Shown piece after piece: positions 16,341 to 25,679 of a DNA stretch of 64,000 bases. Source of the stretch: Chloroflexota bacterium (GTDB lineage Bacteria > Chloroflexota > UBA6077 > JACCZL01); the NCBI GenBank assembly GCA_020845495.1, contig JADLFM010000041.1, positions 1 to 64,000 on the forward strand, given 5' to 3'. The translations under genes were made by a program, and so were the position numbers. Numbering within the stretch: position 1 is the stretch's first letter; each line of letters starts with the position of its first letter. The notes under the pieces are model-generated. The model did no database searches and was not told the origin of the DNA. It saw nothing but the letters and a program-made list of their open reading frames with translations.

Positions 16341-17837
16341 ATGACGCCCACCAATCTCCTGTTCATCAACGCCGACCAGCACAGCCGACACGTCCTGGGG
16401 GCGTACGGTAACCCGGTCGTCAAGACCCCGAACCTGGACACGCTCGCCGCGCGGGGCACCTTGTTCGCCAACGGCTACTGCCCATTCCCGATCTGTGTCC
16501 CGTCGCGGGCGAGCCTTGCCACCGGCCGCTACGCCCACACCATTGGTTCCTGGGACAACGCCAAGCCGTACATCGGTACCGAGGCGCCCTCCTGGGGGCA
16601 CCGCCTGATCGAGCAGGGCCACAAGGTCACCACCATCGGGAAACTCCACTACCGCCGCCCTGAAGACCCGAGCGGCTTCCCCGACCAGCGCATCCCGATG
16701 CACGTGCTCGAAGGCGAGGGCGATACGTTCGGGCTACTTCGGCCGCTGATGCCGCAACGCGACCAGCGCAAGTACGTGACCGGCGCCGGCCCCGGCGAGA
16801 TGGAGTACACCCGTTACGACCGCGCCATTGCCGAGGAGGCCGAACGCTACCTCCGGACCGAGGCGACCGGCCAGGCGAAGCCCTGGGCGCTCTACGTCTC
16901 GTTCTTGCACCCGCACCTACCGCTGGTTGTGCCAGCGGAGTACTTCAACCTGTATCCACCGGAGTCGCTGCCTCTGCCGACCCAGTGGCTGCCCGAGGAC
17001 TGGCATCCGCATCCGGCGCTCCAACAGAAGCGCCACCAGGGGATGCTGGACGAACCGCTCGACGAGCCGACCGTGCGCCGGGCGATGGCCGCCTACTACG
17101 GTATGGTCACCTTCCTCGACGAGCAGATCGGGCGGGTGTTGAAGGCGCTCGAAGAGGCTGGCCTGCAAGACAGCACCCGGATCATCTACACCGCCGATCA
17201 TGGTGAGATGCTGGGTGCGCATGGCCTCTGGTGGAAGAACTCGATGTACGAGGAGTCGGCCGGCGTGCCGATGATCGTGGCCGGCCCGGACGTCCCGGTC
17301 GGGAAAGTCTCTCAGACGCCGGTCAATGCTGTCGACTGCTTCCCGGCCATCGTCGAGGCGGTCGGGGCGAGCCTCGCACCCGCGGACGCCGACCTGCCGG
17401 GCGAGTCGCTGTTCGCGCTGGCACGCCAGCCAGACCACGATCGCACCATCTTCGCGGAGTACCACGCCAGCATGTCGCCGAGCGGCATCTTCATGATCCG
17501 CGACGGCGGCTTCAAGTACATCCACTATGTCGGGTTGGAGCCCCAGTTGTTCGACCTCGTCAACGACCCGGCCGAGACGCGCGACCTCGCAGCCGATCCG
17601 GCCTACGCCGATACGCTGGCCCGCTGTGACGCCAAACTTCGGGAGATCTGCGATCCGGAAGAGGTAGACCGCCGCGCCAAGGCCGATCAACTGGCCCGCC
17701 TCAACGCCGCTGGCGGCGTCGATGCGGTGATCTCAGGCGGGGTGCGGATGACCTACACGCCCGCCCCGGACCAGTTCGGCCCGGATCCGGAGGAAACGCG
17801 CGCCCGCGTCAGGTTCCAGAAGCCAACCCCGGCCTAG
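16341..17837 (+). CDS. Cysteine-type sulfatase, first of a tandem pair
   Basis: A 498-residue type I sulfatase. The signature CVPSRASLATG places the formylglycine-precursor Cys at 52 followed by Pro54-Ser55-Arg56, so the cysteine must be oxidised by a maturase (FGE or anSME) encoded elsewhere. Metal-ligand motifs NADQH (10-14) and TADHGEMLG are present, and the C-terminal half has the LFDLVNDPAETRDLA segment usual in sulfatases. There is no signal peptide, so it should act in the cytoplasm after import. The ATG at 16341 follows GGAGGA at 16325. It is about two-thirds identical by eye to the next gene. Substrate, probably a sulfated sugar, is inferred from the neighbouring transporter. Confidence 0.94.
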   Translation: MTPTNLLFINADQHSRHVLGAYGNPVVKTPNLDTLAARGTLFANGYCPFPICVPSRASLATGRYAHTIGSWDNAKPYIGTEAPSWGHRLIEQGHKVTTIGKLHYRRPEDPSGFPDQRIPMHVLEGEGDTFGLLRPLMPQRDQRKYVTGAGPGEMEYTRYDRAIAEEAERYLRTEATGQAKPWALYVSFLHPHLPLVVPAEYFNLYPPESLPLPTQWLPEDWHPHPALQQKRHQGMLDEPLDEPTVRRAMAAYYGMVTFLDEQIGRVLKALEEAGLQDSTRIIYTADHGEMLGAHGLWWKNSMYEESAGVPMIVAGPDVPVGKVSQTPVNAVDCFPAIVEAVGASLAPADADLPGESLFALARQPDHDRTIFAEYHASMSPSGIFMIRDGGFKYIHYVGLEPQLFDLVNDPAETRDLAADPAYADTLARCDAKLREICDPEEVDRRAKADQLARLNAAGGVDAVISGGVRMTYTPAPDQFGPDPEETRARVRFQKPTPA

Positions 17838-17999
17838 CCGAGTGGCCCGCGCCTACTCCTTCTCTCGGCGGGAGAGGAAGACACACCGCACCCCACGACG
17901 AACCTGGGTCAGCCTGGCCGTTCCAGGTCAGTCGCCGCACGCGACCATCAGGCCAACATGAGAGGCCAACACCCACCAACACGGAGAGGTAGAGATCAG
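17838..17999. other. Gap between sulfatases with a REP-like palindrome
   Basis: The stretch at about 17852-17876 has a degenerate inverted repeat (CTTCTCTC with GAGAGGAAG) of the same CT-rich/GA-rich style as intergenic elements near 28536, 31980 and 38055. No gene is seen. Confidence 0.4.
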
Positions 18000-19502
18000 G
18001 TGAAGCCAACCAACGTCTTGTTCATCAACTCCGACCAGCACAGCCCGCGCGTTCTGGGCTGCTATGGCAACTCGGTTGTCAAGACGCCAAACCTGGACGC
18101 GCTCGCCGCACGCGGCACCCGCTTCACGGCAGCGTACTGCCCGACGCCGATTTGCGTGCCTTCGCGCGCCAGCCTCGCGACGGGCCGTTGGGCCCAGGAC
18201 ATCGACTCCTGGGACAACGGCACGCCGTACGTCGGGACCGAAGCCGACTCCTGGGGCAAGCGCCTGGCAGATCAAGGCCACAAGGTCACCACCATCGGCA
18301 AGCTCCACTATCGCAAGGTCGGCGATCCTTCCGGCTTCGACGACCAGCGCTTGTCGATGCACGTCCTCGAAGGCGTCGGCGACATCTACGGCTGCCTGCG
18401 CGAGAATATGCCGGTCCGCCCGCACAGCCGTAAGCAGATCTATCAGGCCGGCCCCGGCGAGGTCGAATACACCCGCTACGACCGCGCCATCTGCGACGAG
18501 GCTGAACGGTTCCTCAAACTCGAAGCACCCAAGGAGACTAAACCCTGGGCCTTGTTCGTATCGTTCACCTACCCTCACTTCCCGCTCGTCGTGCCGCAGG
18601 AATACTATGACCTCTATCCGCCAGAGTCGATGCCGCTGCCGGTCGACTGGCGGCCAGAGGAGTGGAGCACGCACCCGTTCCAGCAGTGGCAGCGCCAGCA
18701 TCAGGCGCTGGACGAGCCGGTCGACGAGGCGTCGATCCGCAAGGCGATCTCGGCGTACTACGGCATGGTCACCTTCCTCGATGACCACGTCGGACGGGTA
18801 CTACGGGCACTCGACGAGTCCGGGCAGGCCGAGAACACCCGGATCATCTACAGCACCGACCACGGCGAGCAGCTTGGCGAGCATGGGATGTGGTGGAAGT
18901 CGTCGATGCTCGAAGCGTCGGCCGGCATCCCGCTGATCGTCGCCGGCCCGGATGTGCCCGTGGGCAAGGTCTCGCGGACGCCGGTCAACCTGGTCGACTG
19001 CTTCCCCGGCATCGTCGAAGCGGCCGGCGCGTGCTTCGCCCCTCAAGATGCCGATCTGCCAGGCACGTCGATCTTCGCGCTGGCCAAGGCGGAGGAGCAG
19101 CCCGAGCGGGTGACCTTCAGCGAGTACCACGCGATCCTCTCGCCGAGCGCGGCCTACATGATCCGCAAGGGCCGCTACAAGTACATCCACTATATCGAGT
19201 ATCCGCCCCAGTTGTTCGACCTCGAAGCGGATCCATACGAGACCCGCGACCTCGGGCAGAGCGCCGACTACGCGTCGGTGAGGGCTGACCTGGAGGCCGA
19301 GCTTCTCAAGATTTGCGATCCGGATGCCGTCAACGCCAGGGCCAAGGCTGACCAGCGGCGACGGATCGAGGAGCACGGCGGTGTAGAGGCCGTGCTGGCC
19401 GTAGGCGTGAAAATCCCCTATACGCCGGCACCCGACCAGTTCGAGCCGGCGCCCGTTGAGGCCCGCGAGCGCGCCAGGGCCCAGGCGGAGGGCCGCGCCT
19501 GA
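18000..19502 (+). CDS. Cysteine-type sulfatase, second of a tandem pair
   Basis: A 500-residue paralogue of the preceding sulfatase with the same architecture: NSDQH (10-14), CVPSRASLATG with the formylglycine-precursor Cys52, and STDHGEQLG further on. The GTG at 18000 is chosen because it follows GGAGAGG and aligns exactly with the sibling's start; an upstream ATG at 17958 would add an unmatched basic tail. There is no signal peptide. Differences cluster in the segment around residues 125-145 (YGCLRENMPVRPHSRK versus FGLLRPLMPQRDQRK), suggesting the pair splits two related sulfate esters. It ends the plus-strand operon, followed by a strong hairpin. Confidence 0.94.
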   Translation: MKPTNVLFINSDQHSPRVLGCYGNSVVKTPNLDALAARGTRFTAAYCPTPICVPSRASLATGRWAQDIDSWDNGTPYVGTEADSWGKRLADQGHKVTTIGKLHYRKVGDPSGFDDQRLSMHVLEGVGDIYGCLRENMPVRPHSRKQIYQAGPGEVEYTRYDRAICDEAERFLKLEAPKETKPWALFVSFTYPHFPLVVPQEYYDLYPPESMPLPVDWRPEEWSTHPFQQWQRQHQALDEPVDEASIRKAISAYYGMVTFLDDHVGRVLRALDESGQAENTRIIYSTDHGEQLGEHGMWWKSSMLEASAGIPLIVAGPDVPVGKVSRTPVNLVDCFPGIVEAAGACFAPQDADLPGTSIFALAKAEEQPERVTFSEYHAILSPSAAYMIRKGRYKYIHYIEYPPQLFDLEADPYETRDLGQSADYASVRADLEAELLKICDPDAVNARAKADQRRRIEEHGGVEAVLAVGVKIPYTPAPDQFEPAPVEARERARAQAEGRA

Positions 19503-19535
19503 TTCACAGGCTCGGATGGTGCTGAGCCGATAACC

Positions 19536-19575
19536 ACCGTGGGGCGTGGGCACTGACCTGCCCACGCCCCACGGT
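19536..19575. terminator. 17-bp hairpin at the meeting point of two operons
   Basis: The arms 19536-19552 and 19559-19575 are exact complements over 17 bp with a 6-nt loop. It lies 34 bp past the second sulfatase stop and 53 bp past the end of the convergent MBL gene, so it could end both transcripts. Confidence 0.82.
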
Positions 19576-19627
19576 CGGGTGCCGCATGCGCCTGCGTAGT
19601 GGCGCGCTGACAGCCGGCCCGAGTCAG

Positions 19628-20506
19628 TCAGCCGGCGGCCATCCGGGCGACGTCAAAGGCCATGAGCTCCTCGGCAAAGATGATCTCGCCATCGAAGCGG
19701 CGGCGGACGTCGCCGATGCCCTTCTCCATCGGACCGTGGGTCGACAGGCGCGGTCCCACGTGCGAGAGCACCAGTTTCTTGACGCCAGCCGCCTGAGCCA
19801 TCTCGGCCGCGCCGGTCGTGCCGCACTGCCCGACGTTCTCGCCGTTCTCATCCATCACGCCCTGGTCGTCCCAGCACATGCAGAGCATCGCGTCGGCGTC
19901 GCGGGCAAGCTCAACGACCGTCTCGCAGGGCTGGGTGTCACCGGTGAACACCACGCTGCCCTCCGGGGTGTCCAGCCGGTAGGCCAGTGAGTCGAGCCAG
20001 GGCTGAACGTGGATCGCTGGCGCGGCCGTCACCTGCCAGCGCCCGCCATCGTGGACCAGGCCCGGTCCAACGTCATGGGTAGCGACGCTCGGCGGTAGCC
20101 GGGGCAGCACGCCACCCCGATTGACGTAGACTTGCTGGCTCGTGGGCGCATTGATCCGCGCGATCCAATCGTGCGCGAACGCCCCAATCTCCTCGTCCAG
20201 GATCCGGCGTGTGAACTCGGTGGTCGGCGGCGGCCCGAATACCTGGAGCTCGTTCGCCTTGCCAGCCGCCTGGTCCCAGCGGCACAGCAGGAAGCAGGGA
20301 TAGTCGACGTCGTGGTCGAAATGATGGTGGGTGAAGAAGAGGTAGTCGATCTGAGTCGGCCAGAGGCCGGCCTTCACCAGCTTATGGGTGGCGGCCGGCC
20401 CACAGTCGAACATCAAGTACTCACCGGCGACGTTCACCACGTAAGACGACCCGAACCGCTCGGCGGTCGGCGTGGGAGTTCCGGCTCCGAGAATGTAGAC
20501 GCGCAC
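19628..20506 (-). CDS. Metallo-beta-lactamase-fold hydrolase (RNase Z/arylsulfatase-like clade)
   Basis: A 292-residue MBL-fold protein. The N-terminal strand VRVYILGAGTPTP and the zinc motif HHHFDH (His60, His62, Asp64, His65) are followed by VFTGDT and LVLSHVGPR, matching the later ligand positions. This pattern is shared by RNase Z-like enzymes and the AtsA arylsulfatase clade. The setting (last gene of the IclR/Dpp/phosphoesterase operon, facing two sulfatases) favours a hydrolase acting on a sulfate or phosphate ester, which is inference. The GTG at 20506 follows GGAGGA with 10 nt spacing. The gap to the permease upstream is 229 bp, so it may have its own promoter. Confidence 0.88.
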   Translation of the reverse strand: MRVYILGAGTPTPTAERFGSSYVVNVAGEYLMFDCGPAATHKLVKAGLWPTQIDYLFFTHHHFDHDVDYPCFLLCRWDQAAGKANELQVFGPPPTTEFTRRILDEEIGAFAHDWIARINAPTSQQVYVNRGGVLPRLPPSVATHDVGPGLVHDGGRWQVTAAPAIHVQPWLDSLAYRLDTPEGSVVFTGDTQPCETVVELARDADAMLCMCWDDQGVMDENGENVGQCGTTGAAEMAQAAGVKKLVLSHVGPRLSTHGPMEKGIGDVRRRFDGEIIFAEELMAFDVARMAAG

Positions 20507-20735
20507 GTTCCGACATTCCTCCAGTACGTCAAGCTCGATCGGTCTTCGAGCGGCGATCGGCCATAACGGTGCACTCCCGCACGGCCTCAACCGCTACCAC
20601 GGTGAATTCCACCCGCATCCTGGCTACGACCGTGAAGTGTCCAGGTGGCGTTGGTGTGGGTCGGCCGCGCTCGGGCCGGGCGTGCCCCAGGCCGCCCCTT
20701 TAGCCCGCTCGCATCTGGCAGGTGTGTGATGCGGC

Positions 20736-21671
20736 TCAGCGCACGCGAGCCCGAGGGTCGAGCACGTCACGCAGCCCGTCGCCGAGCAAGTTGAATCCGA
20801 GGACGGCCAGCATGATGGCGAGGCCGGGATAGACTGCGAGCCAGGGCGCCACTTCCATGAACTTGCGCCCGCTCCCCAGCATCAGGCCCCAGGACGGCTC
20901 CGGCGGCTGCGTCCCAAGCCCAAGGAAGCTGAGCGCCGCCTCGGCCAGGATCGCGGTTGAGAATGCGAGTGAGGCCTGGGTGATTAGTGGGGCGAGGATG
21001 TTCGGGGCGATGTGGCGCCCCAGGATTCGGCGATCGCCGGCCCCGAGCGCACGGGCGGCGGTGGCGTACTCCTCACGGCTGACGACCATCGTGCTCGCGC
21101 GCGCCAGACGGGCGAAGGTGGGTGCGTACACGACTCCCAGGGCCACCAGGCTACTGTTCAGACCTGGCCCGAGCATCCCGACCATCACGATAGCCAGGAT
21201 GATGCCGGGGAACGCTAACATGATGTCGACGAGCCGCATCAAGAGCGCGTCGGGCCAGCCCCGGTAGTAGCCGGCGACGAGACCCAGCACCCCGCCGACC
21301 ACGAGCGCTATGGCGACCGAGACCATGCCGACGTACAGTGAGATGCGCGCGCCATACACCAGCCGCGACAGCACGTCCCGCCCGAACTCGTCGGCGCCCA
21401 GCAGGTACTGCGCGTTCGGCGCGGTCAGCCGGCGGGTGGTCTGCTCCGTTGGCTCATACGGTGCGATAACTGGTGCCAGGGCAGCCATCAGGACCACGAT
21501 CGCCACCACCATGGCGCCGAGCGCGCCAATCGGCTGACTGCGCACCAGCGCGAGCAACCGCGCCCATCCACGGGGCCGTTGCCGTCGTCCGCGTGTGGCC
21601 GGCGTAGGGGCGAGCCCTGCTGCCAGAGGCAGGCTGGATCGCTGCGTGCTCGCAGTACCCTGGCTAGGCAT
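20736..21671 (-). CDS. Dipeptide/oligopeptide-type ABC permease, DppC family
   Basis: A permease of about 311 residues with an N-terminal cytoplasmic segment, five to six helices and the coupling motif EEYATAARALGAGDRRILGRHIAPN typical of DppC/OppC/NikC. The start at 21671 gives an 8-nt overlap with dppB, so the two are translationally coupled; an in-frame start at 21698 is less likely. It imports peptides, nickel chelates or, in many soil and thermophilic bacteria, oligosaccharides. No DppD/DppF ATPase genes follow, which is unusual for this family. Confidence 0.94.
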   Translation of the reverse strand: MPSQGTASTQRSSLPLAAGLAPTPATRGRRQRPRGWARLLALVRSQPIGALGAMVVAIVVLMAALAPVIAPYEPTEQTTRRLTAPNAQYLLGADEFGRDVLSRLVYGARISLYVGMVSVAIALVVGGVLGLVAGYYRGWPDALLMRLVDIMLAFPGIILAIVMVGMLGPGLNSSLVALGVVYAPTFARLARASTMVVSREEYATAARALGAGDRRILGRHIAPNILAPLITQASLAFSTAILAEAALSFLGLGTQPPEPSWGLMLGSGRKFMEVAPWLAVYPGLAIMLAVLGFNLLGDGLRDVLDPRARVR

Positions 21672-22614
21672 CTCGCACCCGTGGATCGAGCTTGCCATAC
21701 AGCAGATCGACGGTCAGGTTGATGAAGACGAAGAACACGGCCAGCAAGACAACGGATGCCTGGACGATGGTGTAGTCCCGCTGAAAGATACCGTTGATCA
21801 GCATCCAGCCGATGCCGGGCAAGCCGAAGATCTGCTCGACGATCACCGCCCCGCCGAGCAGGTGGCCGGCCTGCACCCCGACGATCGTCACAATCGGGAT
21901 CCAGGCGTTTTGGAGGATGTGGTGCCGCACCACCGTCCCTTGCGCGAGCCCTTTGGCGTGCGCCGTCCGGACGTACTCCTGACCCATCGTCTCGAGAACG
22001 GCGGAGCGGGTCTGGCGCATAATCACCGCGATCTGACTCGTACCGAGGGCAAGCACCGGGAGCACGATCTGCTCGAGGTTGCGGCCCAGATCGTCGAACG
22101 GGCTAACCCAGATCAGTGGCGGCAGCCAGCGGAAGTAGACCGACGCAACCAGGATCAGCAACGTTGCTAGCCAGAAGTTCGGAAACGACAGGCCGAGCAT
22201 CCCGACGAGGCGTGCTGCGAGATCGACGAGCGATCCCGAGCGGACCGCCGACAGGACGCCGAGCGGTACCGCGACGACAACGGCGAGGGTGATGGAGAGT
22301 GCGGCCAGTTCCAGGGTAACCGGCAAGTGCTGCGCGATCACCCCTGACACGTCCTGCTGGGTTCGCAAGGAGCGGCCGAGGTCACCGACGAGGACTCGAC
22401 CCAGCCAACGGGCATACTGGATCGGCAGCGGCTGATCCAGCCCGAGGAGGGCGCGCAGGTCGGCCCGCGCCTCCTCGGACAGCAGCGAGTCGTCGCCGAG
22501 CATGGCGTCGACCGTGTCACCTGGGATGAGCCGCAGCATCAGGAACACGAAGAGCGACATGCCGAGCGCGGTCGGCAGCAACAGCGCGAGCCGCTGGAGA
22601 AGATACCGGCTCAT
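21664..22614 (-). CDS. Dipeptide/oligopeptide-type ABC permease, DppB family
   Basis: A 316-residue permease starting MSRYLLQRLALLLP, the classic DppB opening helix, with the RLIPGD motif near residue 30, the coupling loop EYVRTAHAKGLAQGTVVRHHILQNA, and a C-terminal helix ending DPRVRDA. It lies 40 bp downstream of the binding-protein gene and overlaps dppC. With that protein it forms an importer whose ATPases must be supplied from outside the window. Confidence 0.95.
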   Translation of the reverse strand: MSRYLLQRLALLLPTALGMSLFVFLMLRLIPGDTVDAMLGDDSLLSEEARADLRALLGLDQPLPIQYARWLGRVLVGDLGRSLRTQQDVSGVIAQHLPVTLELAALSITLAVVVAVPLGVLSAVRSGSLVDLAARLVGMLGLSFPNFWLATLLILVASVYFRWLPPLIWVSPFDDLGRNLEQIVLPVLALGTSQIAVIMRQTRSAVLETMGQEYVRTAHAKGLAQGTVVRHHILQNAWIPIVTIVGVQAGHLLGGAVIVEQIFGLPGIGWMLINGIFQRDYTIVQASVVLLAVFFVFINLTVDLLYGKLDPRVRDA

Positions 22615-22654
22615 CGGCGTGGTCCCTCAGGCGTCATGGTCCACCTACAACCAC

Positions 22655-24448
22655 TCACGCAAACCAGGCTTCAGTAAGACCGTTGCGGCGCTTCATGTTG
22701 ACGCTGTAGTAGCCCTGAAGCGACGCGCTCATCGCTTCGACGTAGCGAGCCTGAAAGCAGCGTAGGATGAGCGCGTCATCTTCGGCGATATGCTGGAACT
22801 CGCGAAAGAGCGTGTCGCGCTCGCTCCCAGAAGCCGTCGCAAGTGCGGTCAGAACCTCGTCCATGCGCGGGTTCTTGTACGCCTTCCCGATATTGTTCGA
22901 ACCGTTCGAGTGGTAAAAGGGCTGATGCCCGGCCAGTGGATCCGGGAGCACGATGTAGCCCTGGGGTTTGATATCGAACTTGTAGCCGCCGGCGGCCCCG
23001 GTCTCCTTGTTCCAGAGCGCGAATTCGAGCTGGTGAATCTCGGCGTCGACGCCGATCTTCTTCCAGTTCTCGCGCGCCACGACGGAGGTGTCGGCGTGGA
23101 TCGGGCGATTCGACGTGGTGATGGTCGTCTTGAAGCCGTTCGGGTAGCCGGCCTCGGCCAGCAGCTTACGGGCTTGCTCCAGGTCCGGCTTCACGAACCA
23201 GGGGGGTAGCTCGTCTTCCTTGAGCGCGAAGGGGTACGACAGCACCGGGATCGAGCCGCTGATTGCCCCGGTTGGCTCGACCTTCTCGATGATCTCGTGG
23301 CGATTGAGGGCCATGCTCAGCGCACGGCGCACCCGTGCGTCGCCAAATGGTTCGTGCGATTGATTGAGCCAGAGGCCCATCGTCGTCCCGCCAGGGCTGG
23401 CTGTCACGCGTATCGACGCGTCGTTGGCCAGCAGCGAGGTCGACTCCTGGGTCAAGAAATCGGCATATGTGACCGAGCCCGTACGCAGGGCCGCCAGCCG
23501 AGCCGGCTCTTCCTTGACCGCCTTGATGGTGACTCGATCGATCTTGGGGTACCCGGCCCGCCAGTAGTCGGGGAAGCGCTCGTACGTCGCATGGCTGTTG
23601 GGCACGTACTCGACCAGCCGGAATGGCCCCGTTCCCACGGCCTCGGTCTTGAGATTCATCGATTCGGCCGCGCCAGCCGGCATCACCAGCGACCCGCGGC
23701 CATCCGCGAGCACGCCGATGATGCTCGGGTAGGGCTGACTGAGGGTCAGCCGCACGGTGAGCTTGTCGACGGCCTCGACCTTCTCGATGGCTTGATGGGC
23801 CGGGCGGAACGAAGATCCCGTCTTGGGGTCCATCAGGCGGTTGAGGGTGTAGACGACGTCGTCCGCGCTGAGCTCCTTGCCGTTGTGGAACTTGACGCCG
23901 GAGCGGAGCTTGAAATTCCAGGTCGTCGGATTCGGATTCTCCCAGGACTCGGCCAGCGCCGGAACCGGCTTGAAGTCGCGATCCTCGCCGACGATCCCAT
24001 CCTGAACGATCTCGACGCCGCAGAAGCCCCAGAGGCTTGGCTCAGTCTGGTGATCCAGGGTCGGCGGCGGGTTCTCGATCGCCGCGATGAACTCGGTGGT
24101 TCCGGTCCTGGTCGCGGGGGCCTTGCTGACTGCGGTAGCCTTGCTGGCCGGCTGGGTCTGGGAGGCCGGCGTCGCGGCGCCGGCCTGGGCGCTGGCCCCC
24201 TGGGCTGGTGGGGCGGTGGTCGGCTTCTCGCCGGCGCCAGTCCCGGCGGTACCGGAACTTGACGACTTCGGTGGAGCGGCGGGCGACGATGGGGCGCCGC
24301 ACGCCTGGAGCACGGCTGCTGCCGAGGCGGCCGCGAGGAACGTTCCGAGTGTCCTGAGAGCCTGACGCCGGGTCACGCGGCTGGGCGTCCCGCCAGCCTG
24401 CTGACCGGTCAGAGGCGAGGTGGGCGACCGACGAACGATTCGCGGCAT
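22655..24448 (-). CDS. Family 5 ABC substrate-binding lipoprotein
   Basis: A 597-residue binding protein of the DppA/OppA family. The N-terminus has a twin-arginine motif (TRRQALRTLG, 26-35) and a lipobox with Cys50 (LQAC), then a Ser/Ala/Thr-rich linker to about 120. The binding domain shows the family pattern (WNFKLRSGVKFHNGKELSADDVVYTLNR, later the GTGPFRL segment). The start at 24448 follows GTGGAGG. Family 5 proteins bind peptides but also cellobiose and other oligosaccharides; here the neighbouring phosphoesterase and MBL genes point to a substituted organic ligand. It is followed by dppB and dppC. Confidence 0.94.
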   Translation of the reverse strand: MPRIVRRSPTSPLTGQQAGGTPSRVTRRQALRTLGTFLAAASAAAVLQACGAPSSPAAPPKSSSSGTAGTGAGEKPTTAPPAQGASAQAGAATPASQTQPASKATAVSKAPATRTGTTEFIAAIENPPPTLDHQTEPSLWGFCGVEIVQDGIVGEDRDFKPVPALAESWENPNPTTWNFKLRSGVKFHNGKELSADDVVYTLNRLMDPKTGSSFRPAHQAIEKVEAVDKLTVRLTLSQPYPSIIGVLADGRGSLVMPAGAAESMNLKTEAVGTGPFRLVEYVPNSHATYERFPDYWRAGYPKIDRVTIKAVKEEPARLAALRTGSVTYADFLTQESTSLLANDASIRVTASPGGTTMGLWLNQSHEPFGDARVRRALSMALNRHEIIEKVEPTGAISGSIPVLSYPFALKEDELPPWFVKPDLEQARKLLAEAGYPNGFKTTITTSNRPIHADTSVVARENWKKIGVDAEIHQLEFALWNKETGAAGGYKFDIKPQGYIVLPDPLAGHQPFYHSNGSNNIGKAYKNPRMDEVLTALATASGSERDTLFREFQHIAEDDALILRCFQARYVEAMSASLQGYYSVNMKRRNGLTEAWFA

Positions 24449-24508
24449 GGAAGCCTCCACGAATGGCACGGACTGAGGTGGTGGACCGACCTGCAAGACG
24501 GGCGAGAC

Positions 24509-25609
24509 CTACGACGCCGGCGAGGCGTCGGACGGCGAGAAGCGGAACGGTTTACCGAGCCGGATCATCCGCTCGGCGGGCAGATACCAACCCTGTGGCG
24601 CGTAGTCCGTCGTATGCAGGTAGCACTGCACCCGGACGTCACTGCTGCCGTCGGTGAACGTCAGCAAGCGGCTCATCGGCACGTTCGTCCGACCGTGGTA
24701 CTTGCTGAGTGCCGCGACGTTGACGAAGTTCACGTCCCACTTGCGTTCGACGTGCGAGCGGTCACCCTTGCGGTCGTCTGGGTGGGTGTGGGTGTGGCCA
24801 CCCAACCAGAGGTCGATGGCGCCCGGACGCGCCGCCAGGTAACGCTCGAATGCCTGAGCATCGGGCGTATCGTCCAGGTAATACAGATAGGAGGCGCCTT
24901 CTGGGCCGCTATCGGGGTAGTACCCGTGGTAGTGAGACGTCCAGTCGCCGCGCTCGTTCTTGACGAAGCCTTCCCACGGGCCAGACGCGACGGTCGTCTC
25001 TTTCAGCATGTGATGGTGCGCCGAGACGAGGATCAGATCCTGATGCTCCTCGACGTGCGTCCGCCACCAGGAGAACGTGTCGCTCGTGACCGCGCCGGAC
25101 GGATATCCCCCATACGCGCCACGTCCAACCGGCGGGCCGCCATCGTTTCGGTCACCCATCATCAGGAAGAGAAGGTTGCCAACCCGAAACTGATAGCGTT
25201 CCCAGGTTCCCTCGATCGGATAGGGCAGCTTTCTCGGATCGACGCCGGAGTGCTCGGTGCTCTGTCCGGTCGGGTCGAGCCACTTCTTGAACCACCATTG
25301 CGTCGGCTCATCCGGGCCGCTGGCGTCGTGGTTACCCACCAGAGGATAGAAGTCCTCCCGCCGGTGCTTCCGACTCACCCCAAGCTGCCGATTTACCTCT
25401 AACCCTTCTTCGTCGGTCGGAGGCACCTGGCTGCCGGAGAAGTCGCCGAGGAGAACGGCGAGATCCCAGTCGAACGTCGGCCCTCCATCCGCCCCGCCGT
25501 TCTCCGATTGACGAATCGCATCGGCGAGGCTCTCGCGGCCGTGCTTCAGGTCCGTGCCCACGTGGCAGCAACTGGTGGCCCAGAGGCGAAACTGTCGTGC
25601 TGGCGGCAT
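24509..25609 (-). CDS. Calcineurin-like metallophosphoesterase
   Basis: A 366-residue metallophosphoesterase with the dinuclear-metal motifs LLGDFSG (Asp56), LVGNHD (Asn93, His94), SAHHH and GGHTHTH in the expected order. No signal peptide is evident, although the opening MPPARQFRLWATSCCH is short and hydrophobic. The ATG follows GGAAAGGA. It hydrolyses a phosphomonoester or diester; sequence alone does not tell which. It sits between the IclR regulator and the family 5 binding protein with 60-70 bp gaps, so it is likely part of that operon and may remove phosphate from the imported ligand. Confidence 0.9.
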   Translation of the reverse strand: MPPARQFRLWATSCCHVGTDLKHGRESLADAIRQSENGGADGGPTFDWDLAVLLGDFSGSQVPPTDEEGLEVNRQLGVSRKHRREDFYPLVGNHDASGPDEPTQWWFKKWLDPTGQSTEHSGVDPRKLPYPIEGTWERYQFRVGNLLFLMMGDRNDGGPPVGRGAYGGYPSGAVTSDTFSWWRTHVEEHQDLILVSAHHHMLKETTVASGPWEGFVKNERGDWTSHYHGYYPDSGPEGASYLYYLDDTPDAQAFERYLAARPGAIDLWLGGHTHTHPDDRKGDRSHVERKWDVNFVNVAALSKYHGRTNVPMSRLLTFTDGSSDVRVQCYLHTTDYAPQGWYLPAERMIRLGKPFRFSPSDASPAS

Positions 25610-25679
25610 ACGTTTCCTTTCCCTCGCACAATCAGGGAACGATCGGTCTCGGGGCCGGCGGCCAGGTGTGTATCACCCG

